A stretch of DNA of 64,000 nucleotides from Trachythela sp. YZ-2020 (taxonomy: Eukaryota > Cnidaria > Anthozoa > Malacalcyonacea > Clavulariidae), in contig JADLSH010000293.1 in assembly GCA_016169945.1 (NCBI GenBank), forward strand, positions 1 to 64,000. The letters are read 5' to 3'. The translations under genes were made by a program, and so were the position numbers. Positions 12,801-25,400 of the stretch are shown piece after piece. Numbering within the stretch: position 1 is the stretch's first letter; every line of letters starts with the position of its first letter. Under the pieces are notes generated by a model. It saw only the letters and a list, made by a program, of their open reading frames with translations, had not been told where the DNA came from and made no database searches.

Positions 12801-13600
12801 CTTTTTCGGGTAGGACCGGGTCGGGAGACCATGAAAATTCAAACACCGATCGCGTGATATCGTACGGGCGTTCCAAGCGGGGAAAACATGTGGAATTGAA
12901 GCTATTTTATAGCCCCATTCTGCCTAGAAGGTCCCTAAAGTTTCTCTATTTAAAGATTGCAACTCCAGTTTGTGATATGATTAAAAGTACCAATGGGGTT
13001 ATTGCACTATAAAGAGAGGGAGGGATTAAAGGAAAATTTGTTAAGAATTGCGCTACTTATCGTCGAGAAAAGCAGGCTACACAGATTATTAATATTTAAG
13101 AGTTAAACCGGAGTTACGATTTTGGATAGTTAACTTATGGCCACGCCCACACTATGCCCATTTTTTGCTTAATGACCTTTTAATAAGATGGTGAAAACTA
13201 TAAAATAAACTCATCTATAAATAAACTGCGCACAATCCCCCAACCCCAAATACCTGCCCAGCTACGCAGGTTATGTGGCCAGTTAATAACTGGAGTGCAT
13301 GTCGACAGCTAGCGTAAAAGAGAATGTCGGTGAACGACTGCAACCTTCCGGTCCGGTTTTTATATATCATTTTTTCGGTCAAAATAAACTATGTAAGTTA
13401 TCGCTTTTTGTAGCGTGTATACTTGTCAAATTCTATATCATCACTTATTGACAAAACATGAAACTGAACATTAATAATATAAATATTTAGTTTAGTTTTT
13501 AGTGAGTATTTACCATTGGGCAGTCACAACTTTATTAACTTTAGTTGGTTCAAATAGCATCAATTCACAAAATTAACGCAGAGGTTTTGCTAAATTAACT
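9860..13600. other. Long stretch without a recognised gene
   Basis: AT-rich DNA with short (AT)n or TATA runs (for example 11453-11466 and 12343-12372). Apart from the small MITE-like copy at 11310-11417 nothing was recognised. The short frame at 9767-10081 starts in the Ty3 relic and then has no homology that I can see. Confidence 0.45.
11310..11417. repeat. MITE-like repeat (family 'TTAACCCATT'), copy A
   Basis: The unit is bounded by inverted TTTAACCCAT and ATGGGTTAAA. Internally it holds GTACTCTGTCTAA and TTTTGCTCGTTAAGGG. Related copies lie at 37700-37812 and at 38792-38804 plus 45804-45905, where the BEL element splits the copy. Confidence 0.6.
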
Positions 13601-13613
13601 GACATCTAACCTT

Positions 13614-16170
13614 TTGTTAATTTTAAAAAGGGATCATTCATGTGGACGAGTGAAAGTTAGCAATTCACGTCGGAAGACGACATACAACCTGCCCCGCATA
13701 CGCCAGCGAAGAAACTTGGTCATCGACAGTGACGAAGAAATATTTATTGGCAATGACGAGAAGAAGTCAAAACCGAAGGCGATCAGAAGGTTGTTGGGCT
13801 ATGCTGGCTATTGCGCAACTTTGGTGAAAATGCGCGCGACTTCTCCGGCATTAACAGGTAGACAGAAAGATTGCTCCTGGCCATTTCCCTGCTCCTTCGA
13901 CTTTGGGGAAGAGTGTAGACATGATATCTGTCTAGTCATCAAACAAGTTGTTTACAACTGGCTCTGAGGATGAAATAACGCAGTATTTCAACGACGATTC
14001 CAGATTCCCCATAGTCAGTACAACCAACGCCAAGTATACAGCTGAAAAAGTGCTTGAAATAATCTCGAAAGATTTTCCAGAACGGAAAGTAAGTGCCGCA
14101 AATAGCCAATTGATACCAGATTTGTTACCTTGGAGGACTTACGAGCAGATAGGAATGGGTCACATGTGAACAATGACCGCTCAACCCATACATACTGTCG
14201 CAAAGCCAGTGGAAAATGGAAGAAAGTGAGCGCGGGGAGTTCTTACATTGCAAAGTCGTCGAAAGTGCATTTTACGCGGGAGTATAGAGCACATGAGTAA
14301 AGTGTTGATTTTCGATGAACAATATTTTACGCCAGAACCAAGAATGGAGAAATTTTGAACAATTTGGCGATATTACAATATCGTTTTACAGAACAGGAAC
14401 GCAGAATAGAGCTAAGCTCCCACGGTAACCTCAAGTCCGGTAAATCATACACACGCACGAAGCCTTCTGTTAAGCAAAAGTTAAGTGAGAACTTGAAAAG
14501 TTTACCAGCAAGTGAGGCAGTTGCGAAGACAACGCAAAGATCTTGGTGCACCATTCAGTACTCTGTCTGAATCAGAAGTGCCAAGGGGGAGAACTCCAAG
14601 CTTCATGCTCAGAAGCCAAGAAGAGAAAGTACAGCGACGAAATGACAACATTAAATTGGTCTGCAAAGACTGATGGGAAGGTTTTGTAAGAATGCAAGAA
14701 CTTTCATCTGAAGGCAATGATTTTGCTGGCAACAGATAAGCAGTTGGCAGACGTCTTCAGATTATGTACAAATCTGTCAACTTCAGTTATATCTCGGTTG
14801 ATCCAACATTTAATTTTGGCGAATTTAGCGTCACCCCAATGTCTTATAGAAACGTCTTACTGAAGAACGAGAAGACGGGCCATTCACCTGTGTTTGTTGG
14901 CCCTATTTTTATTCACCACACGAAAACGAAAAAAACTTACGCACAATTTTTCTTCAAAGTTTCCAGCTTATCTCTTCAGATTCAAGACTTCATTAAAATT
15001 TCGGCACGGACGGTGAAAAAGATCTTTCAGATACTTTGAGTGAAGCTTTTCCTCTTCCAATTCATCTTCGGTGTTTCGTCCCTTCCTAACGAAACGTAGA
15101 ATCGATGTTGCACTTCTTAAAAGTAAAGGAAACAAGATGGAACCGTTTAAGACAAAGGTTTGCTGGACGCAACAAGCGAGGAAGAATTTGACGCCATCCT
15201 TGCTTCGCTGAAGGACCCGTGGTGTAAGAGAGAGAATGAGGAATCTGGAAGCAAGTTTCATGAATGGATGATTGAAAGGTCTGATATGATGAAACGCTCC
15301 ATGATTGCAAGTGTCAGAACTAAAGCTGGACTTGATTTACTTCCTGACAAGTTTTATATCAATGATTCCGCAAAAATAAAAGTCGGCGATTGCGGCAGCA
15401 AAACCCGTGGTAAGAATTGGATGAAATGTCTTTTTCAAAATCTATAGAAGAGCTAATAGAAGATGATCAAGAGATAGAGTTTATTTTATCCCTTTGCGGA
15501 TGTTCAGAACAATATGAATTACGAGAAGTGTTTAGCCAATTACTTGTACCGAGTAACGAATGATTTGACGTGAAAGAGAAGATCAGAAAGAAAAAAAAGT
15601 CGCATCTGTTTACTCAGCGTCGATGGAACAGCGGGCACGAAATCGGTGATAATCAAAATCCCAGCCCGCGTGTGCTCTGGTCGCATTGACCCGATTCCAC
15701 CGGCATCAAAAAAGATCTATCTCTCTCTTTCCTCCATCGTCAGTAACGTCTGAACTTGATCATCACTTCGTTGCTCAGATGTAGGCTTTAAAGAGAGAAG
15801 AGAATCTTAAATGGAAAAGATTCGGTTTTTCCAGCGCCATCGCGAGATGAGTCATTCAAAGCTTTTTCGGTGGTGTCAGAATCAATAAATATACCAAATT
15901 TTGTGCAAGTCTATCGTGGGTCAAGGATGTCATGTACTTGTAAGAACTACAAGACACAGAAAATCTGTTCCCAAGTTGTTAGCGCTGCTTTGATAACCAC
16001 TTAGGGTAATGTGCTTCAAGGAATTTGTAGCATGGTTCATCAAACAAAGAATCCTACAAATTTGTCAGCAGGTTGCATCAATGAACGTTAATACAAAAGC
16101 TTCCAGGTCGGAAAGTGGGCTGCTCCAAAACGCAAAAGAAAGCAGAAAGATCCTATTCAGTCTTATGCTT
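13614..16170 (+). pseudogene. Decayed Mutator-like (MULE) transposase
   Basis: The reading moves between frames, but the order of blocks fits a MULE-type transposase family common in invertebrates. 13948-14160 is an N-terminal acidic segment. 14355-14530 holds HGNLKSGKSYTRTKPSVK. 14764-14990 holds the catalytic-domain start YISVDPTFNFGEF and the segment PVFVGPIFIHH. In another frame near 14998-15075 are FGTDGEKDL and IHLRCF. 15160-15440 is a helical C-terminal segment. A SWIM-type zinc finger relic follows near 15930-15965 (CTCKNYKTQKIC, with Gln where His is usual). Lysine/arginine-rich residues (PKRKRKQK) near 16120 close the protein. I did not find the terminal inverted repeats or the 9-bp TSD expected for this superfamily. 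At least four frame changes and several stops make it dead. Confidence 0.75.
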
Positions 16171-16199
16171 CTTCTCTAAGTAACAACCTCTTCTGCGCA

Positions 16200-17424
16200 A
16201 CCGAACACAGTTACTAGTAATGGGAAACTAGTGAAATCCGTCGCGGTCTCAATCTCCTTGCTACCAATGTTCGCCCATCAGTGGTGCCGCACCGTATTTG
16301 TTGGTTTCGAAACGGAAGGTCAAAACGCAAAGTTTTCGAAAATGTTCAATGGGAAAAAGCAAGTTTGTTACTTTTCCGTTGTTGGCAAAAGTTCACATCA
16401 AAATGCGTAAGTTTGGCTCAGTTAAATGCACCAATGCGGCTACCTAGCCTAGACGCGCGCTATGTCCAGTTACGTAAAAACATAGGTTTCTAGATTAGGT
16501 TTATATTCCGGGTTTTTCTGCACAAAAACAGCCAACCAAGGCAGTAAACTTCATTTCACACTATAAGAATAGTTTAATGTGGACGCTTGTGAGTAAGCAT
16601 CGGTTTTGGGCTATGTATTGGCCGAGTTATCTATCCACGTTAGAAGTCCATCTACCCTTTATTCAATTTTGGCTTAGAAAGAAGAAGCTGTATATCTACG
16701 CTATTAGAGTAAAGTTTGGTGCAGTTTGCAAACCACAGCAAGTATATAAATAATAATTTGTTTGTTTGCGATTGTCATAGTTCGCGCGAAATGTTTCTAA
16801 CATCAAAGAAAGACGTTTAGGATAATTTTCATTATTTCATGCATGATCAAAGTTCTGTTTCATTTGTTCAGTTGCCCAGGCGTATATATTCTTGCAGGCT
16901 TAATTCTGCGCCATAAGTTCATGTATTCTTATCGATTTAAAAGCGCGCTAAAATCGATTATTAGCGCATACTAATCGTTTGTATTGCATTTATTATCATT
17001 TTATGTCTATTATCAAGTATATATATTAGTATTAGTTTGCCCCAAATGCTATGTTTATGCTGGGTAGTTGGCACTACTATAGTTAGTTTTGTTTTACCTG
17101 TTGTATCTCTAGTTCGAACCGACACAATCAGTCTCGACACTAGCTATCTTTCACTATCGTCTAATATATCTTCTGTAACTGACAATAAACCACGATAAAC
17201 GACAATCCAACCAAAGCAAACATATAGACATTCAGTAATCTCAAATGTGTGAATCAATCAACTGAAAACCTACAACATCGATTTCTCAACATTTCCCTGA
17301 CACCTTAGTTTCCTACCAGTCACAACGTCGTATCGTGATATTAGAGACCTTCAGATTCAGGTTTACCTGCAAAACCTGTAACCGCCGTTTCTGACGTTAG
17401 CATGGTTGCTGCCGTTTGCAGTTC
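16200..17424. other. No gene recognised
   Basis: No coding or RNA signature seen. The frame at 16281-16493 has no recognisable motif. Confidence 0.4.
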
Positions 17425-17518
17425 GAACATTTTTCGACTTCAGATTTGAAGTTCTTAGATGAACATTTTTCGACTTAGATTTGAAGTTCTAGATGAACAT
17501 TTGACTTAGATTTGAAGC
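17425..17518 (+). repeat. Short tandem repeat, about 36-40 bp unit, three decayed copies
   Basis: Units contain GAACATTT, then CGACTT, AGATTTGAAG and TTCTAGAT. Successive copies lose a few bases (the CGACTTCAG block shrinks to GACTTAG), so copy length falls along the array. Confidence 0.7.
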
Positions 17519-17984
17519 GTCGACTTCAGATGATGTTCTTCGAAGGATCTAAACGAAGAGGTGAAATGCGCTTTTTATAAGTCTTAAAGTCTACCGAAGA
17601 ATCAAGTGTTGATCGCCGCCATGTTGGATTTCGCTCCTCCAGAAGCGTATCATGTTCGAGTCAAAATAAATGCGAAGAATCAACTATTTCGACTTCAAAT
17701 TCGTCTTTCCTGCTAGAATGATAAGTAGCTCGGTATGTATGCGCATAGTAAAATGGATACGTGAAACATGATATAAAAAAAATAAATAAACCCTGAGGAA
17801 ATTACATAAACGTGTAGGGACCCACCTCTTGACGTTCAAAACTCGCGTTGAAAACCTCAAACGTGGCGTCGGGATAGAGTCCACGTGGATCCGTAGACGT
17901 TAGCGGTTCGGCGTAAACCTCGACCTAAACGTCTCTATTGTATTGTACATATCGTCAGTATTTCACACCTGTATATATCCTGTT
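17519..17984. other. No gene recognised
   Basis: Unassigned DNA between the tandem repeat and the 5'-truncated LINE B. Confidence 0.35.
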
Positions 17985-20697
17985 ATCTACCGTCGAGTTC
18001 GATTTATAATAATAACCGGAGACCTTAACTGTAACCTCCTTGCTACACAGAGCAATGCACACACGATTAAACTAAAATATCTAATAGATGTATACCAACT
18101 ACAGCAACACATTAACATACCCGAATTAGAATATCAAGTACTACACAAACATTACTAGATGTAATACTTACTAAAATAGAAGACTCAAAAACTATAGACT
18201 CGGGAGTCATACACTTAGGGATAAGTGACCACAGTTTAGTTTACATATGCAGAAAAATTGGTATTCCAAAACAGAAACCAAAGATAGTCGAAACAAGGCA
18301 ATTTAAACATTTCAACACAACTCAATTTAAACAAGATTTAAGAGAAGCGTTCTGCATTCCATATTATTGCGAAAAACTGTGGACCAAAATCAATCGTGGA
18401 ATGACTGGAAAGAGACATTAATTGAAATTACAAACTTTCACGCACCAGTCAGACAAAGAAAAGTGAAAAGTGAGTATAAGCCATGGCTAATTAATGATAA
18501 TAAAAAAACAAAGATTTATCGTAGAGATTATTTAAAAAGACATTATCTAAAGCTGTGAGTTAGATTTCCAACAGCTTTCCATGAGTGTCCTACAAACAAT
18601 GTAAAAATCAAGTAAACAGACTAGTCAAAGAAGCCAAGGCAAATCTATTACAAAACCAAGCTAGAAAATAGCAAAAATAGCAGAGAAAGCTGAAAATCAT
18701 AAACGCAAATTCTCAACTTAGAAGCAATTAAAATGCACAATAATCAAAGAGTTAATAGTGAACGGTAACACAGTAACAATTGTGACAAAAAATATATCAA
18801 ACGAATTCAATAACTATTTTTCTACCATAGTCCTGTAAAATTGGCAATTTAATATTACTCCTAACGTGATTTAGATCCACTCCACTTTGCAGCAAACACC
18901 CGGATACCAAAGCATTTGGTTTGAAAGTATCACACCTTGCAAAACGAGAAGCCATACTAAAGAAATTATAAATCAGACAAATCACCAGGCCCTTAACAAA
19001 ATATCAAACAAATTACTTAAAAGCAACAGGAAACACAATTGTCAATTCACTAGTATACGTTTTAACTTGTCTTTAAGTACTGGAATATTTAGATGATGAA
19101 GATTGCAAAGGTCAGCCCCATTTACAAATCAGGAATAAATCAAACTGCGATAATACAGGCCTATATGGCCTGTTTTATCTGCATCACAAAAATCACCGAA
19201 AGAATTAGTTTATGACCAAATAAATAACAGTTTTAGTGGGAACAAATATGCACAAATAGTGCCACAACAGTCAGGCTTTCTGAACTGGGCACTCAACAGA
19301 AACTTCCTATTACATACTATAAATCAATGCCTTGTCAATATGGATAAAGGACTTAATCAATGGTATACTATTTCGTGATCTAAAAAGCCTTGACACAGTC
19401 AACCATGAAATACTTATCGCCAAATTAGAGCGTTACCGAATACGTGGAACATGCCTTACACTGGTTCAAATCTTACTCTTTCAGAACGTAAGCAAAATAT
19501 GTAAAATCAACCATTCTGAATCAAATATCGAAACTACTACATGCGGTGTCCTCTCAAGGATCAATCTTGGTCCACTGCTGTTTCTAATTTTACAGCAGAA
19601 CACATTTACCAAACTGTTTAGAAAACGACATCGGCATCAATGTTTGCTGATGACACAAACATATCATGTCAAGAGAGAATTCATCAGTAGAAATTGAGAA
19701 TGAAAAAGTGAACAGAACTTTAGCAACATTCAAAACATGGCTATCTTCCAATAAACTTACACTTAACAAAAAACAAAACAGAATAAATGGTCATTGGATC
19801 CACGATAAAGGCAGAGATAAGGTTGACTGGCCCTGAGAGATATGGTTGACTTACTGAAAATAATTTCACATGATCATTAATATAGAGTGTGACAGATAAA
19901 AAGACACTAGGGGTAACTTATGACGAACAGCTAAGATGGCAAGAACAAGTGGACAGTCAATGCAAGAAAATATCAAAATGTGTTGTCCTTTTAAGAAGAG
20001 CAAAACAATTTGTAACAGAGGACGCACTATTGACAATGTACAATTCACTTGTTCTTCCACACTTTACGTACTGTTCCACTGTTTGGCATGACGGCAACGT
20101 TACTAATATGAACAAATTATAGAAACTTCAAAAAAGAGCCGCACGCGTAATAATAGGGGCAAACTACGAAACTAGATCATCTGAAATGTTTGAGCACTTG
20201 AAATGGGAACCAATTGATACCACACTTAAAAAGCGAGAACATGTAATGACGTTCAAAGCACTACAAAAAGCAACGCCTAATTACATATCCGAATTATTCA
20301 CCTTCCGCCACAATGATAGGTACAAGCTAAGAAAGAATGATCGCATGCTCCACTTAGATCAACCTAAAACTAACTTCATGAAACGTAGTTTTTCATATCG
20401 AGGAGCCGTATCCTGGAATAGCCTAGCCGATGAACTAATTAGTGAATACGAGAGCCTCTTCATAAACTCTTTTAAAAACTGTTTAAATAACCATTATAAT
20501 CATAATTAAGTACGAGACACTATACTGATATATTTTGATATTTGTAAATACCTAATTTATTTACCTTAATTAAAGAATTTTTGTAAATAGTTAACATTTT
20601 ATAATGTAAATCACACGGCCCTTTCAAAACCAGGCACTTGAAAGGCCACCGTGTGCTTAAATAAGTTTAAATAATAAATAATAATAATAATAATAAA
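17985..20697 (+). pseudogene. LINE B: CR1-like non-LTR retrotransposon, 5' truncated
   Basis: The copy starts within the APE endonuclease: ITGDLNCNLL (18018-18047), then the DVILTKIED-type segment near 18160 and GISDHSLVY near 18220. The RT begins near 18800 and runs through 19332-19600 (VNHEILIAKLERY and the GVLS...LGPLLFL box). The catalytic box FADDTN is near 19642. The thumb and C-terminal region is well preserved at 19889-20122 and 20186-20509 (LGVTYDEQLRWQEQV, YCSTVW, WNSLADEL), ending in a TAA stop. The 3' UTR has a strong hairpin (20612-20655) and an (AAT)n tail. Several frameshifts and stops disrupt the ORF. The C-terminal part is cleaner than the N-terminal part. Confidence 0.85.
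20612..20655 (+). other. 3' UTR hairpin of LINE B
   Basis: CACACGGCCCTTTCAA and TTGAAAGGCCACCGTGTG pair with one bulge around a short loop, just upstream of the (AAT)n tail (about 20671-20697). Hairpins at this place are used by the RT for template recognition in some LINE clades; that role here is inference. Confidence 0.7.
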
Positions 20698-20699
20698 TT

Positions 20700-22110
20700 T
20701 ATTCAACGCACCACGTCTACCCCAAGTAGATTCATTTGGATTTTGTTCAAAATCTCATATCTATTCAGATGAACCTACACACCGTATATGTACCAGACGG
20801 CTAGCAACGAGCTTACTTGCTTCCAGCAGAATAGTATCATACCTACAGCAAATCCCACATCTGCATAAACGCCTCGTTTTTAGCAGTATGGCATCCCACC
20901 CACGGTAAATCCTACAGCTGTACAACCGTCTTTTTCATCGTGCAATTCGCTGCCGTCTCAATTGTCATCCCTACCACCTTCTTCAGAGACAAGATACCAA
21001 ATGCAATTAACAACTGCACACCTGCAAGGAATTCCCCTTCTTTTCCTGCTTTAGTCCCGCCTGATACACTCCGTCAAGCGATAATTGGCAACCTATGCAG
21101 CCTGGATTTCCCTCCGATATAAACCCAACTGTTGCTGTCCCGCAAGGTTGCCCATTACCACCAAAGCCATCAGTTATCGCTAACAATTAATTCCAGTCAG
21201 TATTTCATAACGAAGCTAAAAGGGAACATTTCGCATTACAACGGCAGCCAATTAAATTTTCAAAGAGGGAATGCCGGAATAGCCCTTGATTTATCAGCAG
21301 TTACAGGTAGGAAATAGCACGACTGGTTTCCTTTCGTATTTCAAGATGGCTCAAAGTGCTGGCGAATAGGAAGAGCTAAAAATCGCTACATTGCCTAAAC
21401 TCTCGTAATTCTGGTTTCCAAATGTCCCAGTTAACTGGTTTGGTGAATAAAGTAGAGAGAGGTCTTGTGTTCACAGATGAAATGCTACAAGAATTACGTT
21501 GCAGATTTGGAAAAACAATTTTTAATCTTTTTCCACAGCCGTAATACTGACACGACATTTTAAAATAGTGTTGTCCTTGGTTGTGAACAATGTAATTAGA
21601 GCGCAGACTGTATAACAGTGCTAGGTAGCAAGTTTATAGTATAAGATACATGCATATACTTTGTTAGAATTTTTCCATAGTTTTGTTAATTTTTTTAGTT
21701 ATTACTAGTTGAAACATTACTGTCGCCATAGAAACTGTCTGTAGATATTTAGTTACAGTATTTGATAACAGAACGGCATTTCAACCCGTTGGACTAAATT
21801 TCAGTGCCTTCTAATACACCTGTTTATACTTTATTGCAGATCAAACTTGTATTCCGCGATATTTCAAGAAACTGTGACGAGCCACTTTAAGCCATTATAA
21901 TATAATATTCTGCAATATTCCAAAACGGTTTGTGACCCGTCTTAAAAATTAAATTTTAAAAATATCGTGCAAAACAAACATCTCGTAAGTCAAAATAAGA
22001 TACCGTAGAATTTGCGTTTAAATATTGGTTAGTTATTTAGTAATAGTTCATTATTATATTAGTACGTAATTTTATGAAAACTGTTTTTATGTTAATTATA
22101 TATGACCATT
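20700..22110. other. No gene recognised
   Basis: Short frames (20940-21122, 21132-21317, 21376-21558) show no family signature. Confidence 0.4.
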
Positions 22111-22114
22111 GCTG

Positions 22115-22420
22115 CAGATTCCGGATTCCGGCAGATTCTAGCCTGCGTGGCCGGCCCTCGTTGGACTGCAAGAAAACCAAGCTTTCATGACTAAACGGCT
22201 TCGGTTTATTGGAAAAACGGGCTGCGGAGGGCGCTGCGCGGGCACTGCGAACTGCTTGCGGCTGCGGGCTGCGGGCTGCGGGCCGTGGGCTGCGGCTGCG
22301 GGCTGCGGACTGCGGACTGCGGACTGCGGACTGCCGGACACACGGACTGCAGACTGGAGCCTCTTTATTTATAGAAAATATTTTCCGTTGGGTTGTCAGT
22401 TTGTGGGAGAAATATTGACC
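22115..22420 (+). repeat. Dispersed repeat with minisatellite core, copy 1
   Basis: Order of blocks: GCAGATTC, CGTGGCCGGCC, TCGTTGGA, CTGCAAGAAAACC, AGCTTTCATGACTAAACG, then a GC-rich core, then TTTATTTATAGAAAATATTTT and GGGAGAAATATTG. The same blocks occur in inverted orientation at 26889-27577. The core is a run of GGCTGCG/GGACTGC units. The open frames on both strands (rich in GLRTAD or AVRSPQ) are translations of the minisatellite and not genes. Confidence 0.75.
22219..22355 (+). repeat. GC-rich minisatellite (GGCTGCG / GGACTGC)
   Basis: About 15 head-to-tail heptamer-like units. The left half is GGCTGCG and the right half GGACTGC, a clear switch of unit type. It stands out as GC-rich in otherwise AT-rich DNA. 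Confidence 0.85.
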
Positions 22421-25400
22421 CTTTTCTCCTTTTCTGCGCATGCCACTGCGCATGCCCATCTCAGTTTATGAAAAATACGATATTGTTATTAAATAATTTA
22501 TAATAAAATCTTTAAATGTTCAACCTTCCATTAGCTCTCTCTTTCAATCCTTGCCGGGTACGCTAGTGTAGTTAGGTTCATACACTGGCAGTTTTATCAC
22601 TTTATACCATATATCTTAACCTAACATATGCACGCAACTTACTGATTGACAGCAGGTGCAGTGTTGTTCTTTACTTCACCATTCAGGTCCTTCCAGAAAC
22701 TCCTGAAAAGCGATAATTCTCAATCTAGGTCGGCAAATATTTTCCGAGAAACAAATAGACAATAATCCAAACGGAAAATTTAATTTGATTGCTGCAAATA
22801 CGTATTTATAAACCGAGGTAAATGCAATTATCTGTAACTAATAGCAAACAAAATACAACTAACAAAATGTATGAACATCCAATCGAACGGTGATAGCATG
22901 TGTTAGTATAGCATGACCGCCCATGCAAGTGCAAATTCCATTGACATGCCAATGACAAGATCGTGAAAAACCTTACGCCAAATATTTGCCTATTCACGAA
23001 GTAGTCATGCGTTAGCTTAGGAGCTTGTTTGTCTTGTTATACATTTAGTCATTACATGTTAGAAGATTTACAGTAATACTTTTACATAATACTTCAAGTG
23101 TCAATGGCGAAAATGTCTGGGGAAAATCTTGCACGCTACCCAACACACTGTTCAGTAACCACCACTATACAATGATACTACTAGACACTACAACACAAAC
23201 ATTTTTCCCTAAAACAATGTTTATTTTAAACTCCTGTTGAGTTAGACCATAAACACATAAAAACAGATTGCGCTGAAAATATGGGAGAACTACCACACTG
23301 GGCAAACCCCTGCTCGAAAATATGTATTTGCTTGTGCTTAAACATGTCAATCAATGGTGATTTAAAGTGATTATGAAAAACAATATGACACAAAATAAGC
23401 TTCATGGATTGATATCGGATAGAACATAAAAAGTTAGTTAAGTATATGCTCTTCAGATTAAAGTTCTTGCTTAGACTTTTTAAGTTTCGGAGATATAAAG
23501 TGCTCAGCAAAGTCGCTCATGCTTTGGAAAAAAGTAGCGTCTTCCGAGGAACTGGGTCCCATGCGAACGTGTGTATTTAATTTTACTCATAAAAGCAATT
23601 CACACTTTGGATAAATCATTTTAGAAAAAGTACTGACTATTTCTATGAGGAAAATGACATTTTGAACCTCAAAAACACATTTTTTATGTGCAAAGTAACC
23701 CTTCATAGTATTTATAATGTCATCCACAAAGCGAAAATGCAATATCAGCCACGAAGTTCTTGAATGGATCTTAAATGCGATTTCAAGTTGATCAGATGGA
23801 GACTGACCATGACACTTGATGACTGTGTAAATTTTGAGGTTCTATAAATGCGTGGGGGGACAGAGATGCCTTTCTTGCTTTTATAAAATTCTTTCGAAAG
23901 AAGAAATAAATGAACGAATGCAAGGTTGACAAGAGGCCTTCCGCTTGGAGCTGTGAACTCTCAAACCTTTTACCTGCATTTTATAGTCTTCATGCCTTCA
24001 TAGACGTCGACTGAAATCAGTTTCGTCATTTACATTTCTCCCACACCTGCTTTATACATCTTGCGCCAGCTTTTCTCCTTTAGCAAGGCTTGTTTCCTAC
24101 AAATTTCCCTACCCATTCAAATTTGCCCAAAACTCTCCAGATACATTTTCAAAATCATAGTTTATGCTGAAAGTTCTTCCTGGCTAATCAGCCAATCACA
24201 AATCATAATGAAATTATTTATCTGCAGATATTCTCTAGAACTTCTTAGCTCATAGAAATGATTGTTTGCAGATTGTCATCTTTGTCCATGTGAACTGAAA
24301 AATGATCTACACATACACGGATATCATACAAGAACTGGATAAAAGACGCATGCCGCCGTGAACTGATGCTAAATGGAATTGTGTGACGACAAACTAAACA
24401 TTAATTGCCACATAAATAGCGCCTTAGAACAATGAATTCATCATTGTTCTGAGAATGTTTTAGTAGGAAAAGCATATTTAATCGTTAATGACAATATAAG
24501 GCCAGTATGTCAGCAATGACTGTAAAACTTCATGATACTTTCTATTACAGTAGCTCTGCCTGTGTTGTCAAGAGCAAATGCATCAGTCTCAACTTTCACA
24601 TTCAGACGTGTCTGGGTGGCAAAGAGATGTTAAACAAAGCTAATACATGCAATAGTGTATACGATTCAACCTACATGGCATGCCCACACACGATGAATTC
24701 AGTAACATCTGAAAGGTGCTTCTCATGCCTGCAGGTAGGAACGGACACCTCCCCACTCTCCCGCGGAGGAAAATGGATGATGCGACCCTCTGACCCCCTC
24801 CTACGCAGATATTGTCCGTAGCATTTGGTAGAAGCGTGGAATCCCTTCTTCCAGATGGGTAAAAAAAGTTTCTTCCAGGCATAGTAGGAGTCTGGCTCTT
24901 TTCTAAGTCGAAACCCATGGCTGCCCAAAAGACAGCTAAAGTTTAGCTGATCCAATCAGCGCGGAGTTAACCCATTAATTGGCAGTACTCCTAACACTGA
25001 TAGAGCAAATTTTGCCAATTAATGATTCATAAGCCAAATTCAATCGACTGCAAGGGGCTGGAGCTATTAAAAATGAACTTTTGCGCCTAAGAGACAACGT
25101 CGTGTCAATAAAGTTGCAAGATACATGCCTATTGTGTGATAAAGATGGGTTAATAAATATTTGCAATTCAAATCATGTTAATTCATCTTTCACTGAGCAA
25201 TTCAGTTTCATTGCTTACTGATAATCTGGATGAAATCTACCAAACAAAATAGTTTATATACTGGGTCATATACAATGACCCAGGGTGTATCTCTCTATTT
25301 AGGAATTTTCTAAGTTAGCTTTCCAAGGGTTCTTCAACATAGGTGGCTTAGGGACCTGAAGGCCTACTTTACTGAGAAATGCCTGATATCTTCCAGTTAG

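Noticed and set aside
22037..22459. 140-codon ORF rich in AVRSPQ/AARSPQ
   Set aside because: Same minisatellite artefact in the other copy of the repeat.
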